A DNA stretch of 64,000 nt from Adiantum capillus-veneris (Eukaryota; Streptophyta; Polypodiopsida; Polypodiales; Pteridaceae). The notes below the pieces were generated by a model, which was not told the origin of the DNA, did not search any database, and saw only the letters and a list, made by a program, of their open reading frames with translations. Below, piece after piece: positions 55,164 to 64,000 of the stretch. Within the stretch, counting starts at the first letter, position 1. Each line of letters begins with the position of its first letter. The DNA is taken from assembly GCA_014529385.2 (NCBI GenBank), contig CM043960.1:72801910-72865909 (forward strand), written 5' to 3'. The position numbers were made by a program, and so were the translations under genes.

Positions 55164-56914
55164 GGCCTACCCACCACATCAACCCACAAAGGGAAACTTG
55201 GATAACCAATTCTTGGCAAAGTTATATGTGGTGCTAAGGTTGGGGGCTCAAGGGGTGCACAAAAAAAGGTCAATGTACCACGTGTGTTTGAAAGGATGGG
55301 TATTTCATTCATTAAATTTATTTTAGATTAGATTATGCTACTTGCAGAAGGGGTTTTGCTTTTGTACCCGAACTCCAAGATTCTTCCACTTTAATTTAAT
55401 CTTGCATGTCAAGTAATTCCCACGAGAAGGCTTCCTAGCCCAATAGCATTATACTATTATCACAAGCTATAGGTACATTCCCATCATAGTAGAGCTGACC
55501 TTGTAGAGTCTCCAAGTGTTAAGACCCCTCTCTCTTTGCTCAAGGGGGGGAGGGAAAAATTTAATGTGCATGGTCACCTAATGAAGAAGCCTCAATGGTC
55601 CACAGTCAATAGTCCACAGTCAAACCACAATCATCAAATGAACTATCCACAAGTTGAGGCATTCAAACTAGGGCAATAAGTGCACAAACTCAAAGCAAAG
55701 ATGAGTGAACCTTAGGTATAATTATCACCATGTGCATTTCATAGATGCACGTACTGGGATGGTATTTAATTATGATGTATATTTGTTGTATACAAGTGGC
55801 AAGCAAGCTGATAGAAGGCAAGACTTATGTCCAGATGGACGATTGTAATAATTCTGAGAAGTTGATTGATATCTATAAATAGATACGTGCAAGAGAAAAA
55901 TGCTCACTCTTGCATGGATGGAGATGTACCCAGTGCTCCGTCTCTCTCTTTTTCTCTCCTCACCCCTCTCGCATGCATGCATATTACTCCAATCTTGAGG
56001 TGCGCATGCTATGCTCTCTCTAACTCTCTCCCTCTCGCTACTCGTGTATCTCAATGAAGAATGTGTATAATTGATTCTCAAGGTATGTATGCCCATTTAC
56101 GCATATACTATGCAAGTTTGTGTGTGTTTTGCAGATCCTCTATGCTCTCACATTGTAACAATTGTATCAAAGATGGTTGTATGCCCTTAGTAGTATAGTA
56201 ATCATGTTCATGAAGCACCATTCATACAGATTGTGGATATTTGGCAGTGCAATTGGAGTCAAGACATCACTGCCACTCTATGCTCTTGGCGATGCAACTC
56301 AGGGTAGCTATGGAGACAAGCTAAGTATTTTTGTTCCCATTTTATTGAGTCTATTTTGCTTACAAAAATTGTTTTAGAAGACACTTGAGTATGAGAAGCG
56401 CTTCTTTCATAGAAAACAAACACACAATTGATAGATCAAGGTATGTATCACACTTAGAGGATAGTAAAAACTTAACGATATGATAAGGGGGATGATGGAG
56501 TCAAAGGCAAGTAGATGAAGAAGAAGAAATTGGAGTAGTTTTTTTGGTCGAATTAGAAGAAGAGGGAGAAGGAGAAGAAGAGTTAGAGAAGTTCTCAATG
56601 TCGTAGGAATAATCCCAAGAGAGCTTGGAGAAGATTTTACGGAATAACAAAGGAGGAGGACAATGGATTCTATAAATTTTGAAATTCCGTAGAGGAGCAT
56701 GAAGGAGTAGTGGAGTTTGTAATGTCATAGGAAACGGTTTCAAGAGATCTATCTTTGCCAAAGCTTAGCCTTTGTAGGGAAGCACTTCAAGGGAGAGATC
56801 TCTCTTCCGCTCTGTGTGAGACACACACATGGTGCTCCCAAATGGGGAGGGGAGGGCTCCACTATGCCTACCCTCTCTTTGTCTTCTCCTTCATGGGAAT
56901 CTTAGCCCCCCTCG
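55164..56914. other. Non-coding, no gene recognised
   Basis: AT-rich, with short ORFs only and a Ser/Leu-coding pyrimidine-rich stretch at about 56500-56600 on the minus strand. No domain, tRNA or repeat family was recognised. Confidence 0.4.
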
Positions 56915-57010
<96 letters not shown>

Positions 57011-57119
57011 TTGTGAAGCTTGAGGAACTTGCAGCAACACATGCCCTCAGCCCCCCCCCCCCCCCCCCCCCCCCCTCTTCCTTCCCAGATGACTCTCTCT
57101 CATATTTGTTTCTCTCTAG

Positions 57120-57154
<35 letters not shown>

Positions 57155-57182
57155 GCGCGCGCACACACACACACACACACAC
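56915..57182. repeat. Compound low-complexity block C46-(TC)n-(TA)n ... C25-(CT)n-(CA)n
   Basis: C homopolymer 56915-56960, TC 56961-56978, TA 56979-57008, C homopolymer 57051-57075, CT 57122-57150, CA 57159-57182. More CA repeats are at 57231-57249. One strand is almost all pyrimidine in the first and third parts. Confidence 0.95.
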
Positions 57183-57299
57183 GCTTTCTCTTTAGCACAC
57201 ACACAATATTTATATGTTTACATTTACATAATACACACACACACACACTTGCTCTCTAGCACACACACAATCATATATACGTACATACATAGACAATTC

Positions 57300-58890
57300 A
57301 CACAATACACATGATCACCATAAAAAAATGATAACTCACAAGCACTCATGACAATATGCGCGCGCACACATGCACACACACACACACACACCTCATAGAA
57401 ATCACAAAAACCAAAGTTACAATCAACAAGGATTAGTATGATTTCATGGGGAGCAATGCCCTAGAGCGGACTGAATCCACCAGTGACCCCATGACAGCAT
57501 GTCTATAGTCATCATCAGCTAAAACAAATGAGCTTGAAAGCTTTGACGAGCTGCGACTCAAGAAGATCGATCATTGATGAGCATCACCTACTTTCAATTG
57601 GCTTGTAAGATGTATTTTCTCAACATTTTATTAGCAACCATTGTAAATCTCATCTATCGCCTAAAACAAAGCAAAAAATCTAGTAGAATCCACAGTGAAA
57701 ACAACTGCTTGACAACTCCAATGATCCCACTAACACCAATTATTGGATTTTCTAATAATTTGAATTGTGCTAAATTGTATAAAACCATGACCGCTCTCTA
57801 GCCTTTGGATAATGGTGGGCCAAGCGAGAGCATCTAGCCACATGACCAAGCCATGCATCTCCATGCGTAGCCAAGAAAACAACCATAAGCACACTTACCA
57901 CCTCTTTGGCTTGGCAAATAAGGTTTTGTACTAATCATACTTATGGGACCTCTCCTTCATTATAAAAGAGGAGGCTATTTGTAACTTTTGAGGGGGGGAG
58001 GTCAAGAGTTTTGGGAGAGACATAGGCGACGAGAGATTGGGGAGAGAGATGGGGGATACACATTGAAATTGACATGTACAAGGGATTAGAGGATGCAAGT
58101 TAGTGCTTGCACGATGCCACGTATTGAGGGGTAGATTATGGCAAACCACACGCCATGCATTGTGAGAGCACTCATCCATGCACCATATCAAGAACTAGTT
58201 GTTTACCTATGGGCAAGGAGACCATAGCTCATTGACGATTGGCTATAGCAAAGCATGAAATGCATAAATGTCTTCTCACCCTCATTATAATAGAAAAACT
58301 GATATCCATCAATGCATAACCATATTCTCTCCATGCCTTTACTTTTTTGGGCTCTCACGTGTTTTTCTTGTGGTATGGTTTATGTAAATTGCGAGCACCG
58401 ACACTCTCTCTTGCATAGGGAATACAATATTGTGTATCTTGGATCGTTTATTTTGTGAGTGTTCAATGATAGCATGATGAGTTTGGATTAAGCAATGTGG
58501 GAGAGGAGTCGAGAAGGCACCAGGCCTTTGTCTATGGGAGAGTGATTGGGAAGATAACCCACAAGAAATGTGACACAGATTGCAAACAATTGCTAATTGA
58601 GATTAGAAACCGGTTAGAGAATATATCCACAATCGGGCCCCGTTGTACGCTCAATAACAAGAAATTTCTACTTGTTGAAGATTGGGAAGGCAAAAATCCC
58701 TGGCAAAATCTCTCAAAGTGCTTTTAAAGGTTTGATTCTTGAAACCTATGTATATGGGGGTGTGCTTGGGGTGGGCATGCACCCTTACTTGGGTTTTAGG
58801 GTAAATTAGTTGACCCTTGCCCCAAATTGGGCGTCTGCATGTGAATTGGAGGTCCAAAAAAACATCATGGCATCGACGTGCGATGTTGCT
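57300..58890. other. Non-coding, no gene recognised
   Basis: No convincing ORF, RNA gene or repeat beyond short CA runs near 57375. Confidence 0.4.
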
Positions 58891-58898
58891 GAAGGGAA

Positions 58899-59020
<122 letters not shown>

Positions 59021-59139
59021 GGCTTGCTTGTGGAGGCATGTTGTAGTATCAAAAGATGCTTAGCATGCCCTCGCAAACCCCTAGAGGGAGATTTGGTGCG
59101 ATTCCAAGTAGGTCACCCACACACACACACACACACCCT

Positions 59140-61407
59140 TTGACTAAGAGATTTTTCCTAGTTTGTAGGCAAGTTTCTTACTCCCCTTCTCCACAGTTTG
59201 CATGAGCATGCATGCAAGGAGATTCCATAGCCTTTCCCTTTCTTAAAACAGCTTTGATACAAATCTAAGGCATGGGCAATGAAACTTGACTCTCAACCTA
59301 GCCATATGCCCTCATATAGGCAACCCCTGATCCCGGCTTCACACTAACCTATTGACTTACATTTTTGTTGATGAATACATCCATCCGCATGGACGTCTAA
59401 GCATCCACAAGTAAAGGGATCCCAATTCAATTGAAGTAAAGGTAGGTGCTTCGCGTCCAATCCCACATCAATGTTCATAAAGGCTAATAAAGCTTTTTCC
59501 CAAGATTGAATATGGATTTAAAGGATCATATTCTCTTATTAGATTTGAATCTAGAGAAAGTATTCAGCCATTTTTAGAGCACCTTAATGTGATCATGGAT
59601 ATAGATCTTGTACTAGCGGACTCCATAAGCAAGGAGAATACTTCCACTTGGACAATGACATTTTTTTACATGTAAGCATCTTGCCTTCTTTCCTCAATAG
59701 TGTCTTTACACATTCCTTACAAAACAACTCAAAGTCTTAGCTTGGTAGGTGGTTGAAGAACACTCTCTCGCAAGAGGTGCTTGAGAGTGTGCTTCACTAA
59801 CAATTTGTGGTGCGACTTTTGAGATTGGACATGTCCCAAAATGCTAAGAAGGTTCAAAGCTATTCCAATGGGGTGGATGCAAGCAAACATATTTTTGTAT
59901 TCTTTCCAATTGTGGGTAGGCACTTGTATGATTCATGAATTCTTCATTCAATGGATGTTGATCTATAATGACCTAAATTATTACACTTTTAGAGATCATT
60001 AGTTTGTTTTTGTATTGTACAATAAGGCAATCAAGAAGATAACAAAGATTTCTTAGGACAATGATGTCCTTATGTACCTCAATTCCTTGACATCAAATGA
60101 TTCAGAAGAATATTTTCCTTTTGTGTATCCATAATCCCTAATTTTGTATGGAAAGAACATCAAGTAAGTGTGAATTTGTGACATGATAGTGTCTAAAGTG
60201 TTGAGTTTTTGTAGGACATTGGAATTGATGGCTTCAAATTGCACAACCTCGTATTTGAAGGAGTTCATGGTTATGCCAAGAGGGAAATTATAAATTGGCG
60301 AGTGTCCTAAGGTATGCTTTTAGTGATAAGCATCTCACTTTTGTTTTTCAGTCTTGCGATGCTCATTTCATATGCAAAGTCCCACATCAATTTAATGTGG
60401 TCAATTGTGATTTTTACATCATGACATACATAAAGCATCCTGTTAAAGTCCCAAAAATTCATTAATATTGTAGTTCTTATCTTTGCGCATTTGAATCTAT
60501 GATTATGTTGTTTGCAAGTTTGATTCTTATTTGTAGTGCTCTCCAGGCAATTAACAAAGGCATGGTTCAAGCATGACCAAGTGAAGGTGTTAAAAGAAAG
60601 CTTGAATGCCTAGACTAAGAAGCGCATTGATGGGACTATGGCATAACTAGTTGAATGAGAAATATGGCTCTCTTGCTTTGTAACTTAATGTTTTGTGTAG
60701 TAGTGTCTCATTGCCAATTTTTAACGACACAAACCTCTTCAACGACACTTTGTCTAGTTCTTTTGTATCCAAGTTTCCATATTAGCCTACGTATTTGCAA
60801 GTTTTTAATTCCGTGTAGCTGTTAGCTTTTGGTGTAGAAACATGTTGATGGCAATTTGGTTTATGTGTTGCTAGTTTAAATGAGATTATTGTGCCTAGAT
60901 TTGCGAGTTCATGCTTGAAAGTTTGAATGAGATTATCACCTTTGGATGTTGTTATGCTTAATTTGTGATGATATATTGTTGTGCTTAATTTGGAAGTTTG
61001 GTTTTGAAACCTTTGGATTGATATGTGAACTTTTTGAAGGTGGGTGTGAAAATTGTCATAATAATTAATATCTAATTCTCCTAAATGATTTTCTCATGTT
61101 AAACGGATCATTTAATATGGGGAAGTGCCAGGGGAGAAAAAGCTAGAATATTGGTTAAGCTAGCAGACCGGCCACAATAGGGATCCAAAGGGGGGACCAT
61201 ATGAAAAAGAGCAATGTGCAACAATGGGCTTAAAAGACCCTAAGGTTCAACCCATTAAGACTTCTAAAATGCTAAGGTTCCAAAATTCAAAGGTTGTGTC
61301 CAAAGGTCAAAAGCCTAGGGAAATTGGATGCTTTGTGTGTGTCCCAAAAGTCTTTCTCAAGCTCTACAAAAGAGGGGGCGAGCCCAAGAAGTAGGGGATG
61401 AGAGAGA

Positions 61408-61409
<2 letters not shown>
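59140..61409. other. Non-coding, no gene recognised
   Basis: AT-rich with only short ORFs that have no domain motif. Around 60860-61010 the phrase TTGTGATG/TTGTGCTTAATTTG recurs weakly. Confidence 0.4.

Positions 61410-61467
<58 letters not shown>
61410..61467. repeat. (AC)29 microsatellite
   Basis: Uninterrupted AC repeats. Confidence 0.97.
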
Positions 61468-61468
<1 letters not shown>

Positions 61469-62555
61469 GCTTCCTTTGTACACAAGGGGAAAGAGGGACA
61501 CATGTCATCTCCCTAGCCCATATGCCCACAAGGTGTACTCAAATCCTATTGGATGGCCTTGGAGGTGGACCAATGAGCATTAGGCTAGAGTAAGTCTAGT
61601 TTAATTAATTTAAAAACACTTAATAAAAGAACCAATAAGAATTAAGCTCTCTCAAAGACTATTGGACAGTCTCCCTAGGGGTCCAATGAGCATTCATTAG
61701 CTTAATGGCTTGCCTGATTTCTATTGGCCAGGAGGCAAAGGGGTCCAATGAGAGTTTAGTTGCATTTATTAATTACCTAAAGATCTCACAAAAAGGGAAA
61801 GGGGGACACATGTCAAAAGGCTATCACTTATGCTGCTTAATTTCCATTGGCTAGGCCTGGGGAGGTCCAATAGGGCTGTAGCATGAGCAATTAGCAATGG
61901 GGATCGACCAAGAGAGAGAGGGGGCTGCATTATTCACTTACACACTCACACAATCTATGTGTGGAGCAAGAAGACCCTCTCTCTCCTTCTCAAGCTTTAG
62001 TGGAAAGCTTACCACCTACTCCAAGCTTGTGAGAAGGGAGGCCTACACTAACAACTCTTGCTTTGTGATGCAAATCCAACCAAGAGCCAAGCTTCGATGC
62101 ATGCTCATATCCTCTACCATGCTAATTACTAAGCTAAGCTATGCTAATATGAGTGATTATGTGAGGAGATGTACATATTTCTTGTAAGACTACTCCTTCT
62201 TCCTCTCAATCTACTCTCATACCCCGCTAGCTCTCACCATTTTCGAAGGTGTGTGAGGTCTTGGGTCTAAGACCGCGAGGGAATTGATGTTGTGTTTGAT
62301 AAGTGTTTAGCTTAGTGCTTGAAGTTCACATCTCCATTGCACTAGCTAGTATTGAAGGAACACAAAGAGTTGTATTGTAAAATGTCTCTCTTGATGGGAG
62401 AAACCATAATACAAAGCCTTTTGGAGGGGGGACTGGCTCCATGCAAACCCGGTCCTCAACTGTTGTCAATTGCTTAATTTCTCTCTCGGCAGTGTTTTTA
62501 TTCTCATTAGGAATCTATTCTAATGAAATGCTCACTTTGTTCATGCTATTTTCCG
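61468..62555. other. Non-coding, no gene recognised
   Basis: The phrase TCCAATGAG recurs at about 61690, 61745 and (as variants) 61570 and 61865, hinting at an old repeat. No coding signal. Confidence 0.35.
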
Positions 62556-62599
62556 CTACACACAAGTTTCTAGGCCATTAAATGTTACAAAATAGCATG

Positions 62600-63340
62600 A
62601 AATATGCATGAGAGTTTGTGAAACTTTCCAAATAGTAAGCCCTTCACTAGCCTTAATCACAAAAACCTTAGTACAAACTTGGTTATGAACATAGCATAAA
62701 CTATGCATGAACGTATGTGAAAATTTATAGAGAGCAATGCCTCCACTTACCTTAGTCACAAAAACCTTAACACACTGTATACTTGGTGAGATATTGGTTC
62801 AAACTTGGCGTGAACCGTGTTTGAACTTGGGTGTGAACATTACATGAAGGTCTATGAAACCTTCTAGACAGAAACTTTTTATGACCATAGTGCTTGAAAG
62901 TCAGAAAGACCTCAATGTACTGTATACTTTGGTGAGAACTCATTGTGAACTTGGGTATGAACAAAGCATTTCACTATGCATGAACTATGCATGAAGATCT
63001 ATGAAACTTTCGAGAGAGCAAGCCCTCCACTAGCCTTGATCACAAAAACCTTAGTGCACTGAAAACACAATGAAAACTTGGTGTGAGCTATGTGTGAACT
63101 ATAATGTAAACTTGGCGTGACATGGTGTGACATATACACGAGGGTCTATGAAATTTTCCAAAGAGAAAGCCCTCCACTAACCTTAGTCATGGAAACCTTA
63201 GTGCCATGTATGCATGGTGTAAACTGGGTGCAAACTTAGTGTGAATTAGGTTTGAACGCTGATAAAATTTTGAGAAAAATCTCAAATGTGAACTATGTGC
63301 AAATAAGGTGTGAACTGTGTGTCAACTGTTCATAAGTTGG
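62600..63340. repeat. Degenerate tandem repeat array
   Basis: A unit resembling TCTATGAAACTTTC, then AAGCCCTCCACTAGCCTTA and CACAAAAACCTTAGTGCACTG recurs near 62612, 62710, 62851, 62995 and 63143 with unequal spacing. Between units the short phrase TGTGAACT(A/T) is itself repeated. Confidence 0.7.
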
Positions 63341-64000
63341 GAAAGCGAAGCATCCTTCATTGTTAACACTCCCAATTAACATGTGGTGAAACTAGTCCTA
63401 TTTTGTAAACGATGGTAAAGGGAAAAAATGATGGTAAAGGGCAACTAATGTTAACAATGTTAAGCATCCTTCATTGTTAACACTAGCTACCCAAGTATGG
63501 ACAACGATTGTAGAAGCTTGCATGGATTCCAATAGAAACCGGTTGGTGGCCGCATAAAAAATTCCCATGGTGTTGGACATGCAATACTACCTACCTAAAC
63601 ATGGGTGGGCATTGAGATCCAGACCCCACAATTAAATGCCATGGTAGTAACCAATCCTCTTGTGTTGCAGGCAAACTTGTCAGAAGGTTTGGCTATGGGT
63701 GTCTAAGCCATCCCCTCCCATCCCAAAAATAGGATTGGCACAGCAATGTTGGTGTGTATTCAGCCTTAGTGATGTGGCAAGAAGTCCATACTTGGAAAAT
63801 TAACATAACAAGGGTAAGAGGTTATTTGATGAAGAAAAAATCTATGGGCAATTGCAAAGCCCTCCCTAGACAAGCTAGGACACTATATACCAAGGGCTAT
63901 TGAATGAAAACCATGATGTGGGAACGATGGTCAATGCAAATGTCAAGGAGAATCAATGGGTGAGAAAAAGTGGATGGCATTGATCAGCACCCCCCCCAAA

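Noticed and set aside
56755..57259. Pro- and Ser/Leu-rich ORFs around the C-runs and CT/CA repeats
   Set aside because: Pure low-complexity translation of microsatellites.
61287..61583. ORFs with poly(HT) or poly(CV)
   Set aside because: Translation of the (AC)29 repeat.

Overview
This window looks like nuclear DNA of a land plant with a large, transposon-rich genome. A fern is my best guess, but I do not name a species. Three things point there. A spliced gene for the chloroplast-targeted metalloprotease EGY1 runs on the minus strand. A piece of plastid DNA (cemA-petA) is embedded in nuclear retrotransposon sequence, and its cemA carries an in-frame TAG of the sort that U-to-C RNA editing repairs in fern and hornwort plastids. 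Nearly everything else is chromodomain-type Ty3/gypsy LTR retrotransposons, large non-autonomous LTR elements, L1-like LINEs and microsatellites. I see no bacterial operon, CRISPR array or tRNA/rRNA gene.

Layout, left half. Positions 1-6279 are a minus-strand Ty3/gypsy element (called G1 here) with gag-protease, a truncated RT, RNase H, integrase and chromodomain; its left LTR runs off the window. G1 sits in the gag region of a second, plus-strand gypsy element (G2, 6280-21529). G2 is interrupted at 7923-18899 by a solo LTR (5-bp target duplication GAAAG). That solo LTR is interrupted by a complete non-autonomous LTR element, EA (8905-18543, duplication GAGTC). EA's 5' LTR is in turn interrupted at 9200-12134 by a composite block of about 479-bp tandem repeats plus a plastid cemA-petA fragment (duplication AAGTA). 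Remnants of another LTR element (to about 23003) and a decayed minus-strand LINE (about 23140-25090) follow.

Layout, centre. A plus-strand L1-like LINE (LINE-P, 26208-39260) is split by a near full-length minus-strand copy of the same family (LINE-M, 29852-36907); both keep target-site duplications. Next come EGY1 exons 5 to 2 (39829-43444, minus strand); intron 4 carries a 5'-truncated LINE. Intron 1 (43445-53389) carries a non-autonomous LTR element with two ORFs (45128-49430), a rearranged LINE (49431-52096) and a gypsy 3' fragment. EGY1 exon 1, encoding the transit peptide, is at 53390-53884. The exons for the C-terminal part of EGY1 were not found, so if the gene is intact intron 5 exceeds 39.8 kb and reaches past the left edge. 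The whole left half would then be intron.

Layout, right. Positions 53885-64000 are the 5' flank of EGY1 and non-coding DNA with strand-asymmetric microsatellites and two small or degenerate tandem repeats. No gene is supported there.

The only apparently functional host gene is EGY1. The mobile elements are mostly broken. The most unusual objects are the multi-level nest with the captured plastid DNA, the LTR element carrying an unrecognised second ORF, and a stem-loop next to the poly(A) signal conserved between two related LTR families.
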